DNA of 64,000 nucleotides, taken from AWTP1-13 sp963770295. Lineage in GTDB: Bacteria > Pseudomonadota > Alphaproteobacteria > Rhizobiales > Hyphomicrobiaceae. Positions 47,238 through 56,062 of the stretch are shown piece by piece (the stretch's first letter is position 1; each line of letters begins with the position of its first letter). A program made the position numbers and the translations under genes. Under the pieces are notes generated by a model. The model saw nothing but the letters and a program-made list of their open reading frames with translations, was not told where the DNA came from and ran no database searches. The stretch is from contig CAVYPA010000006.1 in assembly GCA_963770295.1 (NCBI GenBank), positions 186,001 through 250,000 on the forward strand. The letters are read 5' to 3'.

Positions 47238-48524
47238 ATGTCGATTGAAAGAGTTGACACGCTTGTAGTCGGCGGCGGACAGGCGGGGTTGGCTATGAGC
47301 GAACATCTGAGCGCAAACGGCGTGCCTCATCTGGTTCTGGAGCGGTACCGGATTGCCGAACGCTGGCGCTCGGAAAGATGGGACTTTTTGGTTGCGAATG
47401 GTCCAGCTTGGCACGATCGCTTTCCGGGTCTTGAGTTCAGCGATGTCGACCAGAGGGTGGGTCCGAACGACTTTCCCCCCAAGGAAACTGTTGCAGACTA
47501 TTTCGTCGCCTACGCAAAGAAGATTTCTGCTCCCATCCGTTGCGGTGTCGAAGTGCTGAGTGTCGAGAGGAATATCGGCCGTTTCGGTTTCTGCCTGGAA
47601 ACTTCCGCAGGCGTGATTGAGGCCAACCGTGTTATCGCCGCGACTGGCCCGTTCCAGCGTCCCATCATGCCTGAGATGGTTACCTCTGAGACGGGTGTCC
47701 TGCAGATGCACTCCTCTGGTTACCACAACCCCGGCCAGCTGCCCGACGGCGCAGTGTTGATCGTGGGATCGGGTTCTTCGGGTACCCAGATCGCAGAGGA
47801 GCTCCTAGAATCGGGACGGCGTGTCTACCTTTCAGTGGGACCACACGACCGTCCGCCGCGGGCCTATCGTGGGCGTGACTACTGCTGGTGGTTGGGTGTT
47901 CTCGGCAAGTGGGACGCCGTAGCCCGGGAAGCTGGAAAGGAGCACGTGACGATTGCCGTGAGCGGTACACATGGCGGCCATACGATCGATTTTCGCCGCC
48001 TTGCCGCAAAAGGAATGATCCTCGTCGGCCGTACGGAAGCTTATCAGAATGGCGTGATCAGCTTTGCTCCGGATCTCGTCGAGAATCTTGCGAAGGGTGA
48101 TGCGAACCTTCTGTCCGTGTTGGACGAAGCAGACGCCTATATCGCGCGAAATGGCCTCGATCTGCCGGAAGAGCCCGGTGCGCGTGCAACCGTGCAGGAT
48201 GCAGAGTGTGTGACAAATCCTATGCTCTCACTTGATCTGGCAAAGTCCGGAATCGCGACGATCATCTGGGCGACAGGTTTTGCTTCAGATTTCAGCTGGC
48301 TGAAGGTCGACGCTTTTGACGAGAACGGGCGGCCAAAGCATCAGCGCGGCGTCTCGGCCGAGCCAGGCATATATTTCCTAGGACTATCCTGGCAGTCGCG
48401 GCGAGGCTCCAGCTTCATTTGGGGCGTGTGGCATGACGCGAAGTATCTCGCAGATCAAATCACAATCCAGCGCAATTATATGGCGTATCACAACGCTTCG
48501 CAGCGAGAAGATGAGGCGCGGTAG
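47238..48524 (+). CDS. Flavin-containing monooxygenase-like oxidoreductase
   Basis: A 428-residue two-dinucleotide-fold flavoprotein. The FAD motif is VDTLVVGGGQAGLAMSEHL with an acidic beta-2 (HLVLERYRIAERW). The NADPH motif is AVLIVGSGSSGTQIAEELLE. An ATG-like motif appears as TIIWATGFASDFSWL. The segment RWDFLVANGPAWHDRFPG matches the YUCCA/putrescine-oxidase-like group (CzcO family). Expected reaction: NADPH- and O2-dependent N- or S-oxidation; substrate unknown. The start at 47238 uses the GGAG just upstream; other ATGs lie at 47226 and 47181. It may relate to the amine importer next to it. Confidence 0.82.
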   Translation: MSIERVDTLVVGGGQAGLAMSEHLSANGVPHLVLERYRIAERWRSERWDFLVANGPAWHDRFPGLEFSDVDQRVGPNDFPPKETVADYFVAYAKKISAPIRCGVEVLSVERNIGRFGFCLETSAGVIEANRVIAATGPFQRPIMPEMVTSETGVLQMHSSGYHNPGQLPDGAVLIVGSGSSGTQIAEELLESGRRVYLSVGPHDRPPRAYRGRDYCWWLGVLGKWDAVAREAGKEHVTIAVSGTHGGHTIDFRRLAAKGMILVGRTEAYQNGVISFAPDLVENLAKGDANLLSVLDEADAYIARNGLDLPEEPGARATVQDAECVTNPMLSLDLAKSGIATIIWATGFASDFSWLKVDAFDENGRPKHQRGVSAEPGIYFLGLSWQSRRGSSFIWGVWHDAKYLADQITIQRNYMAYHNASQREDEAR

Positions 48525-48714
48525 TTGCCCGCAAGAATGCAGGCCGCTCCGCTGTGCGACAGCCGCAGCAATTCGTCGCCTCCGGCATTGGTGTTGAAGT
48601 AAAGCGTTTGCGCTCGGACAAAATCGAAACCAGCTCGTTAAATTTCAGCATCCCAACGCTCAATACGGGTCGCGAGGCCGACAGCTTCGAAGCCCGATCT
48701 GAAGGGAGGCCAAA

Positions 48715-49127
48715 ATGGCGCACCAGCCTATCTGGAAGTTCAATACCAAGGACACCTACTCCGAACAAAAGCTCGACAACGACCTTTGCCAAGTGGTTGT
48801 GGCGAAGGGCACGATGGTCTTCGTGCGTGGGCGGATCGGCCAAGACCTCGAAACTTCGAAGAGCGTCGGCGTCGGCGATGTGGCCGCTCAGACCGAGCAG
48901 GCCATGAAAAACATCAAGATGCTGCTCACAGAGGCGGGCTCGTCGCTCCACACATTTGCAAGATCATGATCTACATCATCGCCCTCCGGGTGGACTGGTC
49001 AGACGCAGACCCGATCGCCGATCTCGAGCGGCTCTGGGCGTTCTACGAACCGCAGCTCGAGGCCTACGTAACCCGGGTTATCGATCCATCGTTCGCTTCG
49101 AGCTTCGGCGTTCCGGGCGACGAGTGA
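48715..49127 (+). pseudogene. RidA / DUF1028 chimera
   Basis: From 48715 (AGGGAGG ribosome site) a RidA-family protein opens normally: IWKFNTKDTYSEQKLDNDLC, VAKGTMVFVRGRIGQDLETS, AAQTEQAMKNIKMLLTEAGS. It shifts frame near 48950 (the given frame stops at 48969), continues HICKIMIYII in the correct RidA sense, then switches to VDWSDADPIADLERLWAFYE, PQLEAYVTRVIDPSF and FGVPGDE, the exact C-terminus of DUF1028 proteins. DUF1028 and RidA genes are commonly neighbours, so a deletion or rearrangement joined them. RidA's catalytic Arg end is lost. Confidence 0.7.
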
Positions 49128-49209
49128 GCGGCAACTCGCTTTAGGCTGATCGATTGCGCTGATGACCTTCCATCAACCACATCGGGGACGGTCGCCGATT
49201 GCGTTTGGG

Positions 49210-49330
49210 GCGTTCAGCGGCACCTTCGCTCGCGTGGATCAGCTTCAGCCATGAGGCCGCGTGGACGGCGCTCAACAGCATTTACAGCAGCAGCGCCAGA
49301 TGGCAAAAGTCAGCAACGCCGCGAGGTGCC
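49210..49330 (-). pseudogene. Remnant of small membrane-protein gene
   Basis: A minus-strand piece reading LLSAVHAASWLKLIHASEG resembles the C-terminus of the small membrane protein at 52586-52864 (LMSAFHSAPWLKLISGRR). Like that gene, it lies directly downstream of a DUF899 gene, so the pair appears duplicated and this copy has decayed. Confidence 0.45.
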
Positions 49331-49403
49331 ACCCCGTCGGCCGCCCAGAGCGCGCTGGCGTTCCGGCGGGTCGCCTGCCCGAATCCGCCGGAACAGACCT
49401 GGC

Positions 49404-50198
49404 TCATGGCTTCGTGTTCGCGCGCTGGTTTCGGAATGCCGCCTCTCCGGCGTCCGAAACCTCGACCCACTTCTTGTCAGGCGCTGCGTCTGCGGCGTAA
49501 TTGTCGTGCCAGTTCCACCACTTGTAGGTCGAGGTCTGCGGGTAACCCTCGGGCGAATTCTCCCAGACCTCCTGCCGGCCCAGCGGCGTGATGTCGAGAT
49601 AGTTCCAGGTGCTCCCCATCTGCTCGTCGCCGCGGTTGTTGATGAAATAGGTGCGGAAGACGCGGTCGCCATCGCGATAGAACACGTTCGTGCCGTGCCA
49701 CTCGTCCACGCCGAAGTCGGCGTCGAAGCTGTCAGTGAGAGTAAACCACGGCATTTCCCAACGCATGCGCGCTTTCAGCCGCGCGATGTCCGCTTGAGGC
49801 GCACGCGAGACGAAGGCAAGGGTGGTATCACGGGCGTTCAGATGCGCGACGTGAGCGACCTGGTCGGCCACCATGGAGCAGCCCCGGCAGGCGTGGTCGG
49901 GCCAGCCGAATACCCCCGGCTCGAAGAAGGCGCGGTAGACGATTAGTTGGCGCCGGCCGTCGAACAGGTCGAGCAGGCTGGCCTTGCCCGCAGGCCCCTC
50001 GAATGCATACACCGTCTCCACGGCCATCCACGGCATTCGCCGGCGCTCAGCGGCCAGGGCATCACGGGCGCGGGTTTGGGCCTTTTCCTTCACGAGCAGC
50101 TGCTTGCGGGCCGCCTCCCACGCCTCCGGCTTCACGACGGGTGGTGTGTGCATAGCGGGCGGTCCGCCTGTTTGGCCGTTCTCGGTTGACGTAGTCAT
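49404..50198 (-). CDS. DUF899 thioredoxin-like protein, copy 1
   Basis: A 264-residue DUF899 protein, a thioredoxin-fold family of unknown function. Characteristic pieces are RRRMPWMAVETVYAFEGPAG, LLDLFDGRRQLIVYRAFFEP, HACRGCSMVADQVAHVAHLN (CxxC), ARDTTLAFVSRAPQADIARL and a long C-terminal extension with VFYRDGDRVFRTYFINNRG. AGGAGG precedes the start. Divergent from a truncated regulator at 50344. A paralogue lies at 52998-53804 in the same arrangement. Confidence 0.85.
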   Translation of the reverse strand: MTTSTENGQTGGPPAMHTPPVVKPEAWEAARKQLLVKEKAQTRARDALAAERRRMPWMAVETVYAFEGPAGKASLLDLFDGRRQLIVYRAFFEPGVFGWPDHACRGCSMVADQVAHVAHLNARDTTLAFVSRAPQADIARLKARMRWEMPWFTLTDSFDADFGVDEWHGTNVFYRDGDRVFRTYFINNRGDEQMGSTWNYLDITPLGRQEVWENSPEGYPQTSTYKWWNWHDNYAADAAPDKKWVEVSDAGEAAFRNQRANTKP

Positions 50199-50309
50199 GG
50201 CTTTTGAAACCTCCTAATTTGCGCCTAGTTCCCGCGCCTCGAGGCTGAAAGCGCGTTCCATTCGCTGCTCATCCTCGTTGTTGGTGGTGAAATATTTGCA
50301 CCGGGGATC

Positions 50310-50336
50310 AAACGGTGAGAGTAACAAGTGTGACGG
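50310..50336 (+). promoter_or_regulatory. Conserved block in divergent DUF899 promoter region, copy 1
   Basis: AAACGGTGAGAGTAACAAGT followed by GTGACGG recurs almost unchanged at 53879-53906, at the same position before the start of the divergent regulator. Six bases later the homologous ATG begins. The TGAGAGTAACAAGTGTGAC core may be a shared operator or promoter. Inferred from duplication only. Confidence 0.5.
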
Positions 50337-50343
50337 TAGTCCG

Positions 50344-50478
50344 ATGGAGTCGCTGATTGCAGTCGCGTCGCGTGCACTCGAAGCGGGGCTGCATCAATCA
50401 GCGGCCAATCGAACTCGATACTGCTTTTCTCCGGGTCTGCGTCGGGTAGTAACCGCTGGCGGCGATGCGGCAGCCTGA
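50344..50478 (+). pseudogene. Truncated regulator, paralogue of 53913 gene
   Basis: Starts MESLIAVASRALEAG, matching MDSLITAAARALAAG of the regulator at 53913, and lies behind the same conserved upstream block. After ~15 residues homology ends and the frame closes at 44 codons, so only the 5' tip of a regulator gene remains beside DUF899 copy 1. Confidence 0.55.
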
Positions 50479-50596
50479 GCGATATTTCGCCGATTGTCTG
50501 CGAGCGTCTCCCCCAATTGATTGACTTACCGCCGCTGGGTTTCTCGATGTTCAAATTCGCCCTTTTCTTCTCAAGTGATATCGGGGCAACTCCCTT

Positions 50597-51088
50597 CTAG
50601 GCTGGGCGCCGCATCGTCCCGCGCCGCGCCGCCTCGATCGCAGCGATGTCGATCTTCTTCATGCCCATCATCGCATCAAACGCGCGCTTTGCTTCACCGC
50701 CGCCCGCCGCCAGCGCGTCGGTCAGCACGCGCGGCGTGATTTGCCAGGAGATGCCCCACCTGTCCTTGCACCAGCCGCACTGGCTCTCCTGGCCCCCATT
50801 GCGGACTATGGCGTTCCAGTAGCGGTCGGTCTCTTGTTGATCATCAGTGGCGATCTGGAACGAGAAGGCTTCGTTATGTTTGAACGCGGGACCCCCGTTG
50901 AGACCGATACAGGAGACGCCGGCGACTGTGAATTCCACCGTCAGCACGTCGCCCGCCTTGCCGGCCGGGTAGTCGCTGGGTGCACGGTTGACCGCACCCA
51001 CCGTGCTATCGGGAAAGGTCGCGGCGTAGAAACGGGCGGCAGCTTCGGCATCCTTGTCGTACCACAGGCAAATCGTGTTCTTCGCCAT
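50597..51088 (-). CDS. VOC-family PhnB-like protein
   Basis: A 163-residue vicinal-oxygen-chelate protein of the PhnB/3-demethylubiquinone-9 methyltransferase-like domain type: ICLWYDKDAEAAARFYAATF, GDVLTVEFTVAGVSCIGLNG, FKHNEAFSFQIATDDQQETD, CGWCKDRWGISWQITP, AFDAMMGMKKIDIAAIEAA. Despite the family name these are not proven methyltransferases; function is unassigned. The start at 51088 has a GGACAAG site. The upstream open extension to 51151 is disfavoured. It ends ~400 bases beyond the DUF899 copy 1 start region. Confidence 0.85.
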   Translation of the reverse strand: MAKNTICLWYDKDAEAAARFYAATFPDSTVGAVNRAPSDYPAGKAGDVLTVEFTVAGVSCIGLNGGPAFKHNEAFSFQIATDDQQETDRYWNAIVRNGGQESQCGWCKDRWGISWQITPRVLTDALAAGGGEAKRAFDAMMGMKKIDIAAIEAARRGTMRRPA

Positions 51089-51131
51089 TGCTTGTCCTTT
51101 CCTTCTTTGACGGCATGATCGGATCGTTGGC

Positions 51132-51774
51132 TCAGATACCCCGACCCGCATCTGCGAGTAGCTTGACGCCGAGTACGCCGAGCAATGCTCCCATGGCGTG
51201 GTCGAGAACAGACTTCAGGCTCAGATAGAGTGCGCGCGGTCGCGGCGCAGACAAACCGAGCGCGACGATTGAGTACCAGGCGGCCTCGTTGACAAACACG
51301 ATGGATAGGATCGCGACCACCACCCACGGCGGCGGATCCTGGGGCAGCACCGACACGAATATGGCTGAGAAAAAGACCGCAACCTTTGGATTGGTGATCT
51401 GGGTCAGAAAGGTCTGACTGAATGCCTGGCCGAGCGACCGGCGCGGTTCGCTGTCAGCGACCTCGATCGGCGACCCGGCATGCTGCCACACCATCACGGC
51501 GAGAAACAGGAGGTAGAGCCCGCCCGCGGCCTTCAACGCCGCATAGAGCCATGGCGTCTGCTGGAACAGAATCACGACACCGAGAATGGCCCCGACGGCC
51601 CACGGAAGCACGCCGAAGCCGCACGCGAGCGCCGAAGCCAGTCCCGCCTGCCGTCCCGAGACGAGAGCGGTTCGCGACACCGTGATGAAACTCGGGCCGG
51701 GAACTCATCGCGGCCAACAGATGCACCGCGGCAACCGTGAGCAGCGGCTTTAGCAGCGGTTGAACGGATGTCAT
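51132..51774 (-). pseudogene. LysE-family amino-acid exporter, one-base frameshift
   Basis: The start (GGAG, ATG at 51774) encodes LLKPLLTVAAVHLLAAMS, where the conserved continuation PGPSFI is disrupted by an extra T near 51700 (AGTTCCCGG for AGTCCCGG). The other frame then continues SRTALVSGRQAGLASALACG, WLYAALKAAGGLYLLFLAVM, TQITNPKVAVFFSAIFVSVL, six membrane segments in all, typical of LysE/RhtB exporters (~210 residues). One base restores it; it could be a sequencing error. Confidence 0.8.
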
Positions 51775-52585
51775 GAGATACCGATCTCCTCGTCACTACC
51801 GTGTCCGCCCTCGAGTAGTTATCGGGTCAGTGTCCCGCCCCGACGACGGCGACGTTGACACCAGACCTGATGGCACTCAAATAAGAATTTAGGAACACTC
51901 CCGGACTGCCAGAAGGACCAATTTGTGCGAAAAAGACCAGACCAACTTGCGCCCAGACCTGGGTCTTGGCCATTGCTGTCAACCTCGTTGGTCGCAAGGA
52001 CCTAAAGGGCGAGCTCTATCGTGGTGAGCCCTCCTCGACTTCGCCCAACTCCACTCTTTATTTCATCTCCGAGGCGCACCGGTGCGCAGAACCCAAAAGA
52101 TGCCGTTCATCACGCGTCGGTCATTTTTGCGACGCGGACCAGACTAGGTGACGCTGCCTCGAAGTCGGTCAGATCCTAGCGCAGGATCCAAGCTCCAATG
52201 TTTGTCAGCTTGATCCACTGTTCGCTGCGATGAACTAGAGCATATTTGGCTACACAGCGAGCGCGTGGCATTGCCAGGACGACGGCCAGCCGAAACGCGA
52301 ACGTCGTCAGCACCACGATGTCGTAGTTGTCAGGTTAGTCCTCCTGGACTGCCCTACGCTCGCCGATACGCACGCGTCTGGCCCTCTTTGGCGTGAGTGG
52401 CAAGGTCAAGTGGCACTACTGGCAAATCGAACCCACTATGATATCAGCAACTCACCAACGGCAACACGCGTACCTGCCGCTCGTCGAGGGTTGGAAAGCC
52501 GTCTAATAGCCATCGAGGCATGCCTGGCGGCCGCTCGAGGCGAACGGCGCAGCACAATGCTGGGAAGGTGCACACGTCGGCTGGA
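51775..52585. other. Long gene-poor stretch
   Basis: About 810 bases with no gene I can support. A plus-strand piece near 51965-52020 (VNLVGRKDLKGELYRGE) resembles the start of a GntR/MocR-type regulator but breaks off at once. No tRNA, repeat array or convincing terminator was found. Confidence 0.4.
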
Positions 52586-52864
52586 TTAAGCCCGGCGGAC
52601 GCCGTTTCGTCGGCCCGAGATCAGCTTCAACCAAGGCGCCGAATGGAAAGCGCTCATCAGCGAGTACATCATAACCATTCCGTCCAGCGGTGATGCATGG
52701 TGCGTGACCGAGCAGAGCATTTCCGGCGAGCCGAGATTAAGAGCACCCGTAATCAGCGCCATGATTGCGAAGGTTGGAGAGGCCGCAAGGGATAGAAAGT
52801 GGACTGCGGCTGCGTTGGTGCTTTCACCGATCATCAAGATGGTCTTTGTCATGGTTTGGCTCAT
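52586..52864 (-). CDS. Small integral membrane protein
   Basis: A 92-residue hydrophobic protein with two to three predicted membrane segments (FLSLAASPTFAIMALITGAL, GMVMMYSLMSAFHSAPWLKL). The family is unnamed to me. It lies downstream of DUF899 copy 2 on the same strand; a remnant of the same gene follows DUF899 copy 1, which supports a functional pair. Confidence 0.6.
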   Translation of the reverse strand: MSQTMTKTILMIGESTNAAAVHFLSLAASPTFAIMALITGALNLGSPEMLCSVTHHASPLDGMVMMYSLMSAFHSAPWLKLISGRRNGVRRA

Positions 52865-52997
52865 CTCGATCTCTCGCGCCGATCATTGAACCGACGCATC
52901 AGAACTTCCTCATCTTCAGGTGGCCGTGGCTAGCGACGGCCGGCCACGGCCACTTACATGTTCGTGGGGGCACTCATCCGGGAGGGGGGCGGCAGAG

Positions 52998-53804
52998 CTA
53001 GTCGTGCCCTTTGCAACTCGAACCCGTCGCCGGCGGTGCCTTCGCAACCGCTGTCGGCTCATAGCGGTCGTGGTGACGTACCCACTCCATTTTGTTGTCA
53101 ACGTCCCTCTCGTCGCGGCCCTTGGGTGTCAGGTCGAGCATGTTGTAGGTACCCATCATCACCTCTACGCCGCGTCCGTAGGTCGAGTACGTGTGGAAGA
53201 TCTGGCCCGCCTCGTCCTTATAGAACACGCTGATGCCCGGCCATTCCTGGCCCGCGAAGGGCCACGTGCCGTAGTTGTAGTCGAGCTTACCTTTGGCAAC
53301 CTCTTCCGGCGTGAAGCTGACGCCGAACTCGTAGTTGAAGTCGCTGCCGTGCGCAGACACCCATTTGAACCGCCAACCCATGCGTTGGCGAAATCGCTCG
53401 ATTTCGGCTAGCGGCGCGCGCGAGATAGCTACCAGCGTGACGTCGCGATGCGCCAAGTGCACATTCATGCCGTCGCTGTGGTCAGCCATGAAGGAGCAGC
53501 TCGGACAACCTTGCTCCCACCCCGGGGCGAACATGAAGTGTTGCACCAGCAGTTGGCGACGACCTTCGAACAATTCGGCGAGCGTGCGCCGTCCCTCGGG
53601 TGCGTCAAAAACGTAGTTCTTGTCGATACGCACCCATGGCAGCGCGCGCCGCTCACGAGCGATCTGGTCGCACAGGCGTGTCAGTTCCTTTTCGTGCGCC
53701 AGCAGCGCCCTGCGCTCGGCAATCCATTCGTCCCTGGTGACGACGCGATGATTTTCGGTGCTCACCTCGGAAATGCCGATCGTGACGGTTTTGTGTGTTT
53801 TCAT
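52998..53804 (-). CDS. DUF899 thioredoxin-like protein, copy 2
   Basis: A 268-residue DUF899 paralogue: RRALPWVRIDKNYVFDAPEG, LAELFEGRRQLLVQHFMFAP, GCPSCSFMADHSDGMNVHLA (CxxC), HRDVTLVAISRAPLAEIERF, GISVFYKDEAGQIFHTYSTY and a tail YNMLDLTPKGRDERD. AAGGAG lies seven bases before the start. Divergent from the helix-turn-helix regulator at 53913 across a ~108-base region containing the conserved block. It differs from copy 1 in the CxxC loop and C-terminal part, so the copies are old paralogues or different subfamilies. Confidence 0.87.
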   Translation of the reverse strand: MKTHKTVTIGISEVSTENHRVVTRDEWIAERRALLAHEKELTRLCDQIARERRALPWVRIDKNYVFDAPEGRRTLAELFEGRRQLLVQHFMFAPGWEQGCPSCSFMADHSDGMNVHLAHRDVTLVAISRAPLAEIERFRQRMGWRFKWVSAHGSDFNYEFGVSFTPEEVAKGKLDYNYGTWPFAGQEWPGISVFYKDEAGQIFHTYSTYGRGVEVMMGTYNMLDLTPKGRDERDVDNKMEWVRHHDRYEPTAVAKAPPATGSSCKGHD

Positions 53805-53878
53805 CGCTTTGGCTCCTTCCTTCGGCTATCCATTCGCTTTTCGATACTGTCGGTCGAAACACTTAGCGGCGGGCATCG

Positions 53879-53906
53879 AAACGGTGGGAGTGACAAGTGT
53901 GACGGG
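53879..53906 (+). promoter_or_regulatory. Conserved block in divergent DUF899 promoter region, copy 2
   Basis: AAACGGTGGGAGTGACAAGT followed by GTGACGG matches the block at 50310-50336 with two substitutions and sits seven bases before the regulator's ATG. It contains a direct repeat GTGACaaGTGTGAC. Candidate operator for the regulator encoded next to it, shared by both DUF899 modules. Confidence 0.5.
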
Positions 53907-53912
53907 ATTGCG

Positions 53913-55223
53913 ATGGACTCGCTGATCACGGCTGCGGCGCGGGCGCTCGCCGCGGGTGACCTCCTCGGCGTATTGAAGCGGGTTGCCCTACGAGACGACC
54001 CGCCTGCCCTTGCGCTTCGCGGTATTGCGATGGCGCAACTCGGCGATTTCGCGCGTGCGAAGACTCTTCTACAAAGTGCGGCGCGCGCTTTCGGTCCGAG
54101 AGAGGCCGTGGCCCGCGCGAGATGTGTCGTGGCCGAGGCTGAGGTCGCGCTCGTATCGCGCGACCTGAGCTGGCCGCCGAAGGCGCTCGACGCGGCGCGG
54201 GCGACGCTCGAAAAACACGGCGACCGGGTGAACGCCGCGCATGCGCGGCATCTCGAGATCCGGCGCCTTCTCCTGATCGGGCGTCTCGACGAGGCGGAGC
54301 GTGCGCTCGCCGGACTCGATCCGGCGCCCTTCCCGCCCGCGTCGAGGGCCGCCCACGAACTGGTCGTTGCTGGCATCGCAATGCGCCGCCTGCGCACCAA
54401 GGTGGCGCGCTCCGCGCTGGCTCGGGCCGCGCATGCGGCGCATCAGGCAGGTATCCCTGCACTGATGGCTGAGGTAGAAGGCGCATCCCTTGTCCTGAAC
54501 ACGCCCGCGGCGCGCTTGATTTCACGTGGCAAGGAGCGACTTCTCCTGCTTGAGGAGGTTGAAGCGGTACTGGAATCGGGGGTGCTCGTCGTGGACGCGT
54601 GCCGTCATATCGTGCGTGGCGTACACACCACGGTCTGGCTCGCACGGCGTCCGGTGTTGTTTGCGCTGGCGCGTTCGCTCGGCGAAGCGTGGCCCGGAGA
54701 TCTGTCGCGGGACGCGCTCGTTTGGCGGGCATTCCGTGCAAAGCATGCCGACGAATCGCATCGCGCACGCCTGCGAGTGGAGATTGGGCGGCTTCGCGCC
54801 GAGCTTCGGTCGCTCGCAAGCGTGAGTGCGACGACGCAAGGGTTTGCACTCTCGCCACACCGAGCGGGCGAAGTGGTCGTGTTGGCACCCCCCGTCGAAG
54901 ACCGGCATGCGGCGGTGATTGCATTCCTCGCCGATGGCGAGTCGTGGTCAAGTTCGGCCCTGGCGCTTGCGCTGGGAGCCAGCGCACGTACCGTACAGCG
55001 GGCGCTCGATTCACTTGCGACAGCAGGCAAGGTACAATCGTATGGTCGTGGGCGAGCACGCCGCTGGACGGCCGCGCCCGAGCCTCGGATTCACGACAAC
55101 ATTGTTACTCCCCGGTCCACTGCCGAGCGACTAGAGTCGAGGTATGAAAACATCAGCAGCCGAAATACTCCGCGAATATGGCGGCTTTCCAGATGTCGAC
55201 CGCGTGAATGGGGTGACGTTTGA
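53913..55223 (+). CDS. Helix-turn-helix regulator with TPR-like body (probable 3' frameshift)
   Basis: A 436-residue protein. Residues ~1-300 are Ala/Leu/Arg-rich helical pairs (ALALRGIAMAQLGDFARAKT, AARATLEKHGDRVNAAHARH) like a TPR solenoid. Near the end is a winged helix-turn-helix (SSALALALGASARTVQRALD, then SLATAGKVQSYGRGRARRW). After RRW the +1 frame reads GFTTTLLLPGPLPSD and stops at 55134, a more natural-looking end than the given tail, so a one-base indel near 55075 is likely. The divergent position and shared upstream block suggest it controls DUF899 copy 2. The start at 53913 parallels the truncated paralogue at 50344. Confidence 0.72.
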   Translation: MDSLITAAARALAAGDLLGVLKRVALRDDPPALALRGIAMAQLGDFARAKTLLQSAARAFGPREAVARARCVVAEAEVALVSRDLSWPPKALDAARATLEKHGDRVNAAHARHLEIRRLLLIGRLDEAERALAGLDPAPFPPASRAAHELVVAGIAMRRLRTKVARSALARAAHAAHQAGIPALMAEVEGASLVLNTPAARLISRGKERLLLLEEVEAVLESGVLVVDACRHIVRGVHTTVWLARRPVLFALARSLGEAWPGDLSRDALVWRAFRAKHADESHRARLRVEIGRLRAELRSLASVSATTQGFALSPHRAGEVVVLAPPVEDRHAAVIAFLADGESWSSSALALALGASARTVQRALDSLATAGKVQSYGRGRARRWTAAPEPRIHDNIVTPRSTAERLESRYENISSRNTPRIWRLSRCRPREWGDV

Positions 55224-55804
55224 CGGTCAGTACGTCTGGTTTGCGTCGGGAGACAGGCTCAACGCCTTCGATCCGGAGACTGGAAAGGCGGTGCGCTCGA
55301 TCGACGTCGCCGCGCATGCAGGAACCGCCTTCGACGGCAAGCACCTGTTCCAGATCGCTGAGGATCGCATCCAGAAGATTGATCTAAAGACAGGTCGTCG
55401 TGCTCTCGACGATCCCGGCGCCCGGGGGCGGCGGTGACTCGGGACTCGCATGGGCCGAAGGGACGCTCTGGGTGGGGCAGCACCGAGGCCGCAGGATCCA
55501 TCAAATCGATCCCGAAACGGGAGTTATCCTTCGCACCATCGAATCCAACCGCGTCGTTACCGGCGTCACCTGGATTGACGGCGAGCTCTGGCACGGCACT
55601 TGGGAAGGTGACGAGAGCGATGTGAGGCGGGTCGACCCTCGAACAGGACAGGTCTTGGAAAGGCTCGAGATGCCGCCTGGCGTGGGCGTGTCGGGCCTGG
55701 AGTCCGACGGCGGCGATCGGTTCTTCTGCGGCGGCGGAAGCAGCGGGAAGGTGAGAGCCGTCCGCCGACCTAGGCGAGGCTCCGCGGCCAGGCCGAAGAG
55801 GTGA
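55144..55804 (+). pseudogene. Beta-propeller (PQQ/glutaminyl-cyclase-like) protein, one-base frameshift
   Basis: The first frame (55144 to ~55397) reads RVNGVTFDGQYVWFASGDRL, NAFDPETGKAVRSIDVAAHA, GTAFDGKHLFQIAEDRIQKI. The continuation is in the next frame: GGGGDSGLAWAEGTLWVGQH, RGRRIHQIDPETGVILRTIE, VTGVTWIDGELWHGTWEGDE. Repeats of the form V-W-x-(5-8)-D-P-x-T-G mark blades of a propeller. No signal peptide. One base restores ~220 residues. It is just downstream of the regulator's natural stop and possibly coregulated. Confidence 0.68.
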
Positions 55805-56062
55805 GCACAAATGTGCCCAGGGGGCGTGAACAAACACGCTCACGAATGCCCACTGCTGGCACCGCCAATCACCTGCCGGCCGCCTTGAACTTCTCCCTAA
55901 CTGGCTCGAGTTCTACGCCGTGTGGGCGGTGACCAATTCACCCCATGGTTCAGCGCGATAGGACGCGGCGCGCTCTAGGCTGCTAATCAGAGTCTGTCTG
56001 ACTCTGTCCGAATTGTCTTTCAGCATTTGCGAAGCACTTGTTAGCTTCGGACCACACGCACC
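55805..56062. other. Intergenic, nothing recognised
   Basis: About 260 bases before the NAD-recycling fusion gene. No hairpin with T-tract, repeat or small gene stands out. Confidence 0.4.

Noticed and set aside
53926..55059. 377-codon antisense frame inside the HTH regulator
   Set aside because: Composition (Arg, Pro, Ala) and lack of start signals mark it as a shadow.
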